Part shown: positions 1-7,483 of the stretch, one piece after another | Layout of the letters: each line of letters starts with the position of its first letter | Numbering within the stretch: the stretch's first letter is position 1 | Assembly: GCF_900115465.1 (NCBI RefSeq) | Contig: NZ_FOWN01000029.1 | Location: 1 to 36,459, forward strand | DNA: 36,459 nt | Direction of reading: 5' to 3' | Source of the DNA: Halolactibacillus alkaliphilus | Lineage (GTDB): Bacteria; Bacillota; Bacilli; Bacillales; Amphibacillaceae | Made by a program: the position numbers and the translations under genes | Notes under the pieces: generated by a model | Database searches by the model: none | Told to the model about the DNA's origin: nothing | The model's input: the letters and a program-made list of their open reading frames with translations, nothing else

Positions 1-330
1 CTTGATGAATGGTTGAATGAGGATTCTAAAAAGAAACGGAAATATCGCCGCACGGCGAAACGTTTATTTCAACAGCTTGTGGAAGATCATGATTTTAAAG
101 GATCTGAGAGAAGTGTTCGCCAGTATGTTTCTAAACGAAAAAAAGAATTAAAAACAATGGTTGATCAAGCAGCTTTACCTTTGGAATCTATCCCGGGGAC
201 AGCACAAGTTGATTTCGGAACGGCTCCTTTTGTTTATCAATCAGAATCGATGGAGTTACCCTATTTGGTGATGTCGTTTCCTTTCAGTAATACGTTTTAT
301 TTTCAGGTTTTTCCTTCGGAAAATGCGGAG
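1..330 (+). pseudogene. istA: IS21 family transposase IstA, internal fragment
   Basis: The reading frame is open from the first base (LDEWLNEDSKKK...), so the gene starts upstream of the window. The visible part covers a basic region followed by the start of the catalytic core: the AQVDFGTAPF stretch carries the first catalytic aspartate of an rve-type DDE integrase, and LPYLVMSFPFSNTFYFQVF follows. Homology stops after SENAEC. From there the DNA is the 3' end of an IS3-type element lying on the other strand, whose tip begins with TGTATCGCTC at 331. The C-terminal part of IstA, including the remaining catalytic residues, is missing, so this copy cannot transpose. An istB remnant in the same orientation lies at 8.8-9.4 kb and may be the other half of the same element. 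Confidence 0.85.
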
Positions 331-710
331 TGTATCGCTCTATTTTTCTTATATTCAGCAGGCGTTTGATAGCCTAGTGAACCATGTATCCTGATGTTGT
401 TATACCAATTGACATAGTCAAATAAACCAAGGTTTAACGCTTCTTGCGAAGCAAATTGTTCACCTGAAATAAATTCTGTTTTTAGTGTTTTAAATGCAGC
501 TTCTGCGACGGCATTATCATAAGGGGTGCCTTTTGCCGAAAGAGAACGTTCGATACCGAAGGTATCTAATGCTTGATCAATACTTTTGTTTTTGAATTCA
601 CTACCTCTATCCGTGTGGAATAATTTAAGCCGATGTAGATTCGTTTTTACTGAAGCAAAGGCGCGAGTGACTAGCTCTGCAGTCTTGTTTGGACCAGAAC
701 TATAACCTAT
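331..710 (-). pseudogene. IS3 family (IS150-like) transposase OrfB, C-terminal fragment
   Basis: Translated on the minus strand the segment reads GYSSGPNKTAELVTRAFASV, then LKLFHTDRGSEF with the second catalytic Asp, GTPYDNAVAEAAFKTLKTEF with the catalytic Glu, and DYVNWYNNIRIHGSLGY followed by TPAEYKKN. These are the hallmarks of IS3/IS150 OrfB (rve domain). The 5' half of OrfB and all of OrfA are absent: homology starts at about position 710, where an in-frame stop and IS66-derived sequence begin. The 3' end runs to a TG-type tip at 331 that interrupts istA. The frame is intact within the fragment, but it has no start and no ribosome binding site, so it should be non-functional. Confidence 0.88.
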
Positions 711-888
711 CCACCTTTAGCAGGGTATACAGAATGTATTTATCAATACCATTATATACACGGTAAGTTGTTGATTCTTTCGTTACTTGAAAAGCAACGG
801 CTGATTTCGTTTGTGTTTTTTGGTTGTGCATTTGATACTGCGATTCATTCTTTAAAGAGACTGGCACAATATCCTGTTTATCGGACAT
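711..888 (-). pseudogene. IS66-type first ORF, N-terminal fragment
   Basis: The fragment starts at ATG 888, eight bases after GGAGG, and encodes MSDKQDIVPVSLKNESQYQ... followed by TTYRVYNGIDKYILYTLLK before it runs into the IS3 remnant. I recognise this only from memory as the small first ORF of Firmicutes IS66 elements, so the family call is moderate. It is supported by an IS66-like tip, GTAAGCGCC, 85 bases upstream at 973. The downstream tnpB and tnpC genes are missing, and the last residues (VDRL) are junction sequence. A long dyad covers the ribosome binding site and is listed separately. Confidence 0.5.
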
Positions 889-896
889 AAAATAAT

Positions 897-934
897 CCTC
901 CATTCAATAAAGTTAACTTTATTGTAAATGGAGG
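897..934 (-). promoter_or_regulatory. Shine-Dalgarno-sequestering dyad of the IS66-type ORF
   Basis: The core is a perfect 20-bp palindrome (905-924, centred on GTTAAC). The symmetry continues outward with a small asymmetry so that CCTCC (897-901) faces GGAGG (930-934). Read on the minus strand, the 5' arm ends in an anti-Shine-Dalgarno and the 3' arm contains the Shine-Dalgarno of the ORF starting at 888. Read-through mRNA would fold and hide the start. This is a known strategy by which insertion sequences block activation by outside promoters; its use here is inferred from base pairing alone. Confidence 0.55.
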
Positions 935-944
935 ATTCAATATG

Positions 945-973
945 GGGTATATACCCGTTCAATTGGCGCTTAC
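945..973 (-). repeat. IS66-like terminal inverted repeat (tip at 973)
   Basis: Reading leftwards from 973 the minus strand begins GTAAGCGCCAATTG, which matches the GTAAGCG start typical of IS66 family ends. A 12-bp palindrome (GGGTATATACCC, 945-956) lies just inside. The tip directly abuts the 32-bp ISL3-type end at 974-1005, implying that this IS66 copy inserted into an ISL3 element. Confidence 0.55.
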
Positions 974-1005
974 CATATATTATCCCCAAAATTGCGTAAG
1001 AACCA
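974..1005 (-). repeat. ISL3-type end, inverted copy of 7419-7450
   Basis: These 32 bases are the exact reverse complement of 7419-7450. Read on the minus strand they start TGGTTCTTACGC and continue AATTTTGGGG, resembling ISL3 family tips (GGxTCTT followed by TTTTGGGG). The copy at 7419 sits just downstream of an ISL3 transposase remnant, which gives the family assignment. Here only the tip is left, because IS66-derived DNA begins at 973. Confidence 0.65.
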
Positions 1006-1112
1006 TTTCAATTATGCCATATACAGTCGGCACGACAAATAGCCTTTGCTACAATGTTAAGTGTAGTGAAGGCTATTTGCCATGCTGACCTATCTAATGG
1101 ATTGACGCTTAC
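1006..1112 (-). mobile_element. Second IS66-like end fragment (tip at 1112) with 18-bp stem-loop
   Basis: Reading leftwards from 1112 the minus strand begins GTAAGCGTCAATCC, another IS66-like tip. Inside it, 1036-1053 pairs with 1062-1079 over 18 positions (16 Watson-Crick and two G-T pairs) around an 8-base loop. There is no T-run on either side, so a transcription terminator is unlikely. The fragment stops where the ISL3-type end begins at 1005. It contains no coding sequence. Confidence 0.45.
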
Positions 1113-1155
1113 TTATGAAATATGGAAATCAAGAGAATAAGTAAGTATAAAACCA

Positions 1156-3516
1156 TTATTGAATTTTTATATAGTTGCTGTTAGGTCCTGAGCTAATCCA
1201 AAGTTCTTTCCCTTGATAATGTATTTTATACCACTCTTCATGTGTAACGGGTTTAGAGTCATCATCAAGCACCATTAAAACAAAATCGCCATTACTTAAT
1301 CTTCCTTGTGAAGGATTTCTAGTACTAGGATCTAGACGTACATTTAGGCTTGATGCAGTAACTTGAAGGACGTTAGATAACTTTACAAAATCTTCAGATA
1401 TCCAACCAGTTTTCCCTTCAAATCCAGCCTGATACCAACCTTGATTGTTTGTGCCAAGAATGTCTAATTTAGTGTTAACACTTCTTATTGTCGCAATTAT
1501 CGTTTGGTTAGAAACTGTTGAAGGTTCTGATCGAAATCTAACATTAGAACCTGTTGTCAATCCTATTGCACCATTAGGATAATTTGATGATTCTATTGTG
1601 TTCTGTGGTGGAGTAGCCCCTTGGAATCCAGGCTGATTATTAAATTTGGGAACATCGAATGTCTGCACATAACTTTGTAGGGAATCATAGATGCGTGAAA
1701 TTCTTTGAGTTGGAATTTGTGCCCATGCGACGTGAGTAGCATATTGGTGAACCCCTGGATTTGCAGGGTTCCATCTCATCTTATATAAAGTATCTTGACC
1801 TCGATGAATATAGTTTTGTGCAACGAATTTAGCTCCTCCGATTATAGCAGCTTCTGGTGTAAACCATTTTTGATTGTAAGCGTGTTGAGAGCCACTTGTA
1901 ACAGCTGAGTTATCGTATGCAGCTATACCATAAACGTTATAAACGGTTCTTCCATTCACTTTAACACCTCGTGCTAATTGAGAGGTGCCATTTCCAGTTT
2001 CGTGTAGTGCATGCGCAATAAGATATGCTTCATTAATTCCATATCTATTGCCGGCTTCAATAAAGGCACCAGCAGTATTAGCAAGCGAGCCTGTCCGGCT
2101 ATTTAGTACGTTATTATTTACTTCCGTTGCATTCAACCCAGCTGGTGTTGACAAATCTAAAAACTGATAGAATCCAACTTCATTCTCTCTAAAATTGGAT
2201 GGGTTAGCATAGTATTCAACTAATGGTCTTGAGGCGAGTATAGTTCCTGTTCCATTCGCTTTCGGTGTGCGTGTCATTTGAATATCAACAAAATTACTGA
2301 ATCTTATGTTATAGTTTGTTGTTTTAACCTGTCGAACAGGCTCAAAAGTAACATCGCTCTTGTGAATATACCCCGTGGTTCGTTTTCCATTTATAATGAC
2401 CATGGCCTCATACCATGAAGATGAAAATGATTTAAAGTATAAAAATTGACCTTTGTTATAAGAACGTAATACTTTAGAATCTCTAGATGCTCTACTATAA
2501 ACTCTAGTAGGAGAACTATCAGCGTATCCAGTGTAGTCTATTTGCTCAGAAGAGATAGTTTCAACGTCACGTGCATTTATATACCCAGTTCTAGGCGTAC
2601 CATTTAAAATGACTATAGCTTCGTACCAGTTGGTAGAAAAAGTTCGATAATATAATAGGTGCCCTTGTGAATAAGATCTGAGTACAGGTGCGTTCGTAGA
2701 TGCTCTAGAATATACACTCGTATTATTTAACGCAACTCCCCTTAGTGACTCGGAAGATGTATTCTCGATATTATCAACATCATTTTTATGAATGTAACCA
2801 GTGCGTCCTATTCCGTTAATAATAACATAGGCTTCGTACCATTCCGAAGAAAAGGTTTTGTACTGTAATACACTTCCTTCTCTATAGGTCCTTAAGGTAG
2901 AGGATGACTGAGCAGGATTTGAGTGAACTTTAACATTATCCAATGCAATTCCTCTAAGAAGCTGCTGATTAGATAAATCGATGTTCTCAACATCATCCTT
3001 ATGAATAAAACCAGTGTGTCCAACTCCATTGACGATGACATAAGCTTCATACCAATTATTAGAGTAGGTTTTATAAATTAGTGAACTTCCCTCTCTGTAA
3101 GAACGATGGATAGTGGAAGAACGTGAGGCTTCTTTGTATACATCTACCCTCGTCGTAGCAATACCTCTTAAAATCAATTGGTTTGAAAGATCTAATGTTT
3201 CAACATCGTTACGGTGAATATACCCTGTTTGACCCTCTCCATTAATAATGACATACGCCTCATACCAATTTTTTGAACTGTCTCTGTAGAGTAAAACTCT
3301 ACCTTGATTATATTGTCGAAGTATATCACTATCAGTAGATTTTTCACTGTATACTGCAGTTCTGTCTTTAAGTGCTATACCACGCAATACTTCTTGAGCA
3401 TTTATCTGATATAAATTATCTGTATTATTAATTTTTTTGGGGATTACTGGGTCTATAAAAAAGAATAATACGAGCAAGACAAATACAATTTTTCTCATCG
3501 GTTTCATTTGTATCAA
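1156..3516 (-). CDS. Secreted SH3-repeat N-acetylglucosaminidase (autolysin)
   Basis: The predicted wall hydrolase has 786 residues. Residues 7-27 form a basic-hydrophobic export signal. Five tandem bacterial SH3-like repeats of about 70 residues follow (starting near 44, 116, 187, 258 and 328), each with an LRGIA-like start, a WYEA core and TGYIH near the end. A glucosaminidase domain (about 455-615) resembles LytD/LytG; Glu506 in HALHETGNG is the expected catalytic acid, with NVYGI and YIHRGQDTLYKMRWNP downstream. Two more SH3 domains end the protein (about 650-715 and 718-785). The start is TTG at 3516, because GGAGG (3524-3528) sits 7 bases upstream; the ATG at codon 4 would be 16 bases away. 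It should cut the GlcNAc-MurNAc bond in peptidoglycan outside the cell, with the SH3 repeats binding the wall. It is divergently transcribed from the glycosyltransferases. Confidence 0.88.
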   Translation of the reverse strand: MIQMKPMRKIVFVLLVLFFFIDPVIPKKINNTDNLYQINAQEVLRGIALKDRTAVYSEKSTDSDILRQYNQGRVLLYRDSSKNWYEAYVIINGEGQTGYIHRNDVETLDLSNQLILRGIATTRVDVYKEASRSSTIHRSYREGSSLIYKTYSNNWYEAYVIVNGVGHTGFIHKDDVENIDLSNQQLLRGIALDNVKVHSNPAQSSSTLRTYREGSVLQYKTFSSEWYEAYVIINGIGRTGYIHKNDVDNIENTSSESLRGVALNNTSVYSRASTNAPVLRSYSQGHLLYYRTFSTNWYEAIVILNGTPRTGYINARDVETISSEQIDYTGYADSSPTRVYSRASRDSKVLRSYNKGQFLYFKSFSSSWYEAMVIINGKRTTGYIHKSDVTFEPVRQVKTTNYNIRFSNFVDIQMTRTPKANGTGTILASRPLVEYYANPSNFRENEVGFYQFLDLSTPAGLNATEVNNNVLNSRTGSLANTAGAFIEAGNRYGINEAYLIAHALHETGNGTSQLARGVKVNGRTVYNVYGIAAYDNSAVTSGSQHAYNQKWFTPEAAIIGGAKFVAQNYIHRGQDTLYKMRWNPANPGVHQYATHVAWAQIPTQRISRIYDSLQSYVQTFDVPKFNNQPGFQGATPPQNTIESSNYPNGAIGLTTGSNVRFRSEPSTVSNQTIIATIRSVNTKLDILGTNNQGWYQAGFEGKTGWISEDFVKLSNVLQVTASSLNVRLDPSTRNPSQGRLSNGDFVLMVLDDDSKPVTHEEWYKIHYQGKELWISSGPNSNYIKIQ

Positions 3517-3618
3517 AATTTAGCCTCCAAAAAGATTCAAATATTAAGATATTGTTAAACTATCGTTTTGAACGCTAATTACCCACCTCCTCAGCTTAGT
3601 TTGATAGTCTTATTCAGT

Positions 3619-3647
3619 ATTATCTCAGAATTTAGTGCGTTTGTTAA
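3619..3647 (-). promoter_or_regulatory. Sigma-A promoter of the glucosaminidase gene
   Basis: On the minus strand TTAACA (3642-3647), a 17-base spacer and GATAAT (3619-3624) each match the consensus in five of six positions. Transcription would start near 3612 and leave a leader of about 95 bases before the TTG start. The leader contains a second strong Shine-Dalgarno-like stretch (GAGGAGGTGG, near 3583-3593) with no usable start codon at the right distance. Confidence 0.6.
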
Positions 3648-3733
3648 GACTATATCAGATAAATAATGAAAGAATAGTATTTAATACCTGTTATCAGGAT
3701 ATTAAACTTTTCCTATGTAACTAGAATAATCTC

Positions 3734-3763
3734 TTGACATCTTTAGCCATATAAAGTTATATA
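3734..3763 (+). promoter_or_regulatory. Promoter candidate for the glycosyltransferase pair
   Basis: A perfect TTGACA (3734-3739) is followed after 18 bases by TATATA (3758-3763). The start site would fall near 3770, only a few bases before GAGGTG at 3770-3775, so the leader would be very short. The position and -35 fit well, but the short leader lowers confidence. Confidence 0.4.
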
Positions 3764-3781
3764 GAGAATGAGGTGATTTGA

Positions 3782-5899
3782 ATGGAACTAGTATCAATTA
3801 TAATGCCTGTATTCAACGCTAGAAATTTTTTGAAGGAGTCCTTACATTCGGCATTAAAACAGACGTATAAGAACATTGAATTAATTATTATTAACGATGA
3901 TTCAGCTGACGAATCTCTAGATATTATTAATTCGTTTTCTAAAAAAGATGATCGCATAAGGTGTTTTACTAATTCAGAAAATAAGGGAGTGTCTTTCTCA
4001 AGGCTAGCGGGATTGCAAAAAGCAACAGGAAGCTACGTCTATTTTTTAGACAGCGATGATTTTTTAGATGAAAGAGCAATTGAAAGGCTAATCAACGCAA
4101 AAGGTAATAATTTGGTAGCAGTTGGTAAGATGGTAAATGCGACAAAATTTGAAAAACTTCAAATTATAAATGATTATGAACCGAAAATATATAAGAAAAA
4201 AAGACCCAATCTATTCAAAAAGCGTTCTATTTTACATGCTCTAATTCAAAAGGAGTTATTACTTTCTAGTATAGAACAATTAGAAGTTGATGCCCGGCAT
4301 TTTACGGACTTAGCGTATATTGCTAGGATAATTGAACAAACATCAGAAATAACATATGTTAAGGGTGCGATTTATTACAAACGTCTGAGGAATGATCCTT
4401 TGAATGACCCTTCGATAATGCAAGAGAATATGTTAAATAAGGTCCAATCATACTTGGTTGTGATGAGCACCTTAAAAAAACGTTATAGAAGTAATCAAAT
4501 AATCAAAAAATATTTAGATCAGCAATTTTTAAATTACTATAGGAAATCAATTGTGCTTTTTTTGAAAAAAAATGGTCAATCACAAGATGTTTTCGATTTA
4601 TTAGTGCGGATTTCAAGAGATTTAGAAGTTAAAGCTTTGAAAAATAAATCTATAATTCTGAAGCGAGAATTTAATCCTATACTAAAAAATAATTACTTGA
4701 AGTACTCTAAAGTGATGAATACACATAATAAACTAAGAAATATAAAACAAGCTTTTAAAGGTAAGCACCATCTATACACTTACCTATATCGCAATGTGTT
4801 TATTAAAACCCCTATGAATGATAAATTAATTGTGTTTGAAAGTTTTCTTGGGAAGAATTACTCTGACTCCCCAAAGTATATATACGAAGAATTATTAAAT
4901 AGTAAAGCTGAGTATAAATATGTTTGGATTTTTAATGAAGTTGGTAAAAAAATCCCAGGTGATGCTAAACAGATAAAGCGTTTTAGTTTTAAACATTATT
5001 ATTATTTAGCAAAAGCTAAGTATTGGGTAAGTAATTCAAGAATTCCTAAAAGGTTTGATAAAAGAGAAGGAAATATTTACCTTCAAACATGGCATGGTAC
5101 ACCACTTAAAAATCTCGTATTTGATATGAGAGATGTTTACTCAGCGAATCCGCATTATAAACGAGACTTCTACACACAATCGAGAAGATGGGACTTTCTT
5201 ATTTCACCTAACCAATACTCATCTGAAATTTTCAAAAGAGCATTTATGTTCGATAAAAAAATGTTAGAGATTGGTTATCCAAGGAATGATGTCTTGTATA
5301 AAAAAAATAATAAAGATGATATTAGTAAACTAAAACAAAGTATGAAGCTACCTCTGGACAAAAAAGTTATTCTTTATGCGCCAACTTGGAGAGATGATCA
5401 ATTTTATGAAGCCGGTAAATATAAGTTTAATTTGGAGCTTGATTTGAATAAAGTAAGGAGTGAGCTATCAGATGAATATATTGTTGTGCTTAGGATGCAT
5501 TATTTCATTGCTAATCAACTGGATTTGAGTGATTATGAAAGTTTTGCATTTGATTTTTCTAAATATGATGATATATCCGAGCTTTATCTGGTTTCAGATA
5601 TATTGATTACAGATTACTCATCAGTTTTCTTTGATTATGCTAATCTAAGACGCCCAATTCTATTCTTCACATATGATTTGGAGAATTATCGTGATAAATT
5701 GAGAGGTTTTTATATAAACATGGAAACAGATTTACCTGGACCGTTGTTATACAACACAGATGACATAGTAAAAACCATTCACAATATTGAGGATAATTTT
5801 AAAAGATTTGATGCTAAATACAATCTGTTCTATGAAAAGTTTTGTTCTTGGGATGACGGGCACGCAGCGGAAAAAGCTATAAAAGAAGTGTTTGACTGA
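3782..5899 (+). CDS. GT2 glycosyltransferase - CDP-glycerol glycerophosphotransferase fusion (GgaB-like)
   Basis: This 705-residue protein has two catalytic parts. Residues 1-110 are a GT-A family 2 domain with VSIIMPVFNA at the start, INDDS near 38 and the metal-binding FLDSDDF at 88-94. A linker leads to a Glyphos_transf domain (about 345-700) with IVFESFLGK, QTWHGTPLK near 435, YAPTWRDD near 532 and ITDYSSVFFDY near 610. The combination matches GgaB of the B. subtilis minor teichoic acid, which adds a sugar and a polyol phosphate to a wall polymer. Substrates cannot be read from the sequence. The ATG is preceded by GAGGTG at 7-base spacing. No transmembrane segment is seen, so it should act at the inner face of the membrane. 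It probably forms an operon with the next gene, 18 bases downstream. Confidence 0.85.
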   Translation: MELVSIIMPVFNARNFLKESLHSALKQTYKNIELIIINDDSADESLDIINSFSKKDDRIRCFTNSENKGVSFSRLAGLQKATGSYVYFLDSDDFLDERAIERLINAKGNNLVAVGKMVNATKFEKLQIINDYEPKIYKKKRPNLFKKRSILHALIQKELLLSSIEQLEVDARHFTDLAYIARIIEQTSEITYVKGAIYYKRLRNDPLNDPSIMQENMLNKVQSYLVVMSTLKKRYRSNQIIKKYLDQQFLNYYRKSIVLFLKKNGQSQDVFDLLVRISRDLEVKALKNKSIILKREFNPILKNNYLKYSKVMNTHNKLRNIKQAFKGKHHLYTYLYRNVFIKTPMNDKLIVFESFLGKNYSDSPKYIYEELLNSKAEYKYVWIFNEVGKKIPGDAKQIKRFSFKHYYYLAKAKYWVSNSRIPKRFDKREGNIYLQTWHGTPLKNLVFDMRDVYSANPHYKRDFYTQSRRWDFLISPNQYSSEIFKRAFMFDKKMLEIGYPRNDVLYKKNNKDDISKLKQSMKLPLDKKVILYAPTWRDDQFYEAGKYKFNLELDLNKVRSELSDEYIVVLRMHYFIANQLDLSDYESFAFDFSKYDDISELYLVSDILITDYSSVFFDYANLRRPILFFTYDLENYRDKLRGFYINMETDLPGPLLYNTDDIVKTIHNIEDNFKRFDAKYNLFYEKFCSWDDGHAAEKAIKEVFD

Positions 5900-5917
5900 T
5901 TAAGGGAGAATAGAAAA

Positions 5918-7105
5918 GTGATAAAAAAGTATATTAGAAAAATCGTCCGACAAATGATTAATATTTTGTATCCTATAATGTTCAAGTTATTCCTTACTCT
6001 TCCTCAACGAAATAAGATTGTGTTTGAAAGTTTTCATGGAAAACAGTTCAGTGACAACCCGCGTGCTATATATGAGTATATACAAAAAAACCATTCATCA
6101 AATTTCAAACTTTTATGGGCAATTGATAGAAGATCATCAGAACTGTTAAAAGATAACCGTATTACTTCTGTGAAACGGTTATCTCCAATGTGGGTCTATC
6201 ATATGGCTACAGCAAAGTACTGGATTACCAATACAAGGCTCCCGTTTTGGGTGCCAAAGATTGCTGAAATTAAATATGTGCAAACATGGCATGGTACTCC
6301 TTTAAAGAAGTTAGGTATAGATATTGCTGATGTAAAGATGCCGGGGACTAATACAGATAATTACAAACAAAGTTTTTTAAAGGATGCTGACAAATGGGAT
6401 TATTTAATTTCTCAAAACGCATTTTCAACGGAACAATTTCAAAGAGCATTTAATTATAACGGGAAGATTTTGGAGTGCGGCTATCCAAGGAATGATTATT
6501 TGATTAATAACGATAATTCTGACTATATCAATATACTAAAGCATTGCTTAGGAGTTGACCCCTTTAAAAAAATTATAATGTATGCTCCAACATGGAGAGA
6601 TGATGAATTTATTGATATCGGACACTATAAGTTTAATTTACAACTTGAATTAGATTTATTAAAGTCTAACTTAAAAAATGATTTTATGATTTTAATCAGA
6701 GCTCATTATCTTATTGCTGAAAATTTAGATCTTAATGATTTTGAGGGATTCGCTATTAATGTTTCGGAATATGAAGATATAAGAGATTTATATCTTGTGT
6801 CGGACATGTTGATTACAGATTACTCTTCTGTAATTTTCGACTATTCTTTGCTAGAGAGGCCTATTGTTTTGTATGCATATGATTTAGAAAAATATCAGTA
6901 TAATTTACGAGGTTTTTATCTTGATATTGAAAAACTTCCTTTTCCGATATGCAGGACAACTGAAGAAGTCTCAAATTTAATAATGTCAACTGATTTTAAT
7001 AAGAGAGTTAACTTTTCAAGAGAATACAAAGAACGCTTCAATTCAATTGATAATGGATCTGCATCGAAGTGTGTTGTTGAACAAGTGATATTTCCAGATA
7101 TTTGA
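5918..7105 (+). CDS. CDP-glycerol glycerophosphotransferase family protein (TagB/TagF-like)
   Basis: The protein has 395 residues starting at GTG, with GGGAG nine bases upstream. After a basic amphipathic N-terminus it is a single Glyphos_transf domain: IVFESFHGKQFSDNP, QTWHGTPLKKLG near 121, YAPTWRDD near 222 and LITDYSSVIFDY near 298. It closely parallels the C-terminal half of the upstream protein motif by motif, so the pair looks like a duplication. The family transfers glycerol phosphate (or ribitol phosphate) from the CDP-activated form onto a lipid-linked teichoic acid chain at the cytoplasmic membrane face. Whether this one primes, polymerises or modifies the chain is not visible. A strong terminator follows within 40 bases, ending a two-gene unit. 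Confidence 0.85.
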   Translation: MIKKYIRKIVRQMINILYPIMFKLFLTLPQRNKIVFESFHGKQFSDNPRAIYEYIQKNHSSNFKLLWAIDRRSSELLKDNRITSVKRLSPMWVYHMATAKYWITNTRLPFWVPKIAEIKYVQTWHGTPLKKLGIDIADVKMPGTNTDNYKQSFLKDADKWDYLISQNAFSTEQFQRAFNYNGKILECGYPRNDYLINNDNSDYINILKHCLGVDPFKKIIMYAPTWRDDEFIDIGHYKFNLQLELDLLKSNLKNDFMILIRAHYLIAENLDLNDFEGFAINVSEYEDIRDLYLVSDMLITDYSSVIFDYSLLERPIVLYAYDLEKYQYNLRGFYLDIEKLPFPICRTTEEVSNLIMSTDFNKRVNFSREYKERFNSIDNGSASKCVVEQVIFPDI

Positions 7106-7143
7106 ACTAAAAACCTCGGTTCTTTGTCAAACATACTAAGATT

Positions 7144-7184
7144 AGTAGTGTAATATCCACGACGGTGGATTTACACTACTTTTT
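7144..7184 (+). terminator. Intrinsic terminator after the glycosyltransferase pair
   Basis: The arms 7144-7160 and 7165-7180 pair over 16 bp with one bulged T, around the loop GACG. A run of five T follows (7180-7184). It lies 39 bases after the stop codon. Confidence 0.75.
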
Positions 7185-7189
7185 AATTT

Positions 7190-7418
7190 AAAGTAGGAAG
7201 TGAAGATGAGGTCGTCAACACCATAAGACCTTTAAGTCTGTATGTCAAACTGGCCCCTTCACTAACCTTAATGAAATCAGATTAAAGTATGTTGGTCCAT
7301 GGAGACCGTGTGAGGAAAATGGAATGTTAAGGATTAGTGGAGCACTTCAGAACTTAATGAGAGGAGGTCTAACGTTAAGAGTCATTGCCCTCGATGTAAG
7401 TAAAGGTAAGAGTTATGT
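7190..7418 (+). mobile_element. IS110-type left-end fragment: noncoding leader plus first codons of the recombinase
   Basis: After the terminator, about 165 bases without a gene lead to AGGAGG (7362-7367) and a coding stretch reading LRVIALDVSKGKSYVG (7375 onward). IALDVSKGKS resembles the N-terminus of IS110 family (DEDD) recombinases, including the first catalytic Asp. The codon at the expected start distance is TTA; the only in-frame ATG (7357) overlaps the ribosome binding site, so the start may have decayed. The frame is cut at 7419 by the ISL3-type end. In IS110 elements this 5' noncoding segment encodes the bridge RNA. Here AGTGAAG (7199-7205) can pair with CTTCACT (7257-7263). Confidence 0.5.
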
Positions 7419-7450
7419 TGGTTCTTACGCAATTTTGGGGATAATATATG
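7419..7450 (+). repeat. ISL3 terminal inverted repeat, 3' side of the transposase remnant
   Basis: The tip reads GGTTCTTACGC then AATTTTGGGG going into the element. It lies 33 bases beyond the stop codon of the ISL3 transposase fragment, the expected place for that end. It is identical over 32 bases to the reverse complement of 974-1005 and interrupts the IS110-type fragment. Confidence 0.7.
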
Positions 7451-7483
7451 TGCCTAACAAATATAAATGCGTTTTTTTTGAAA

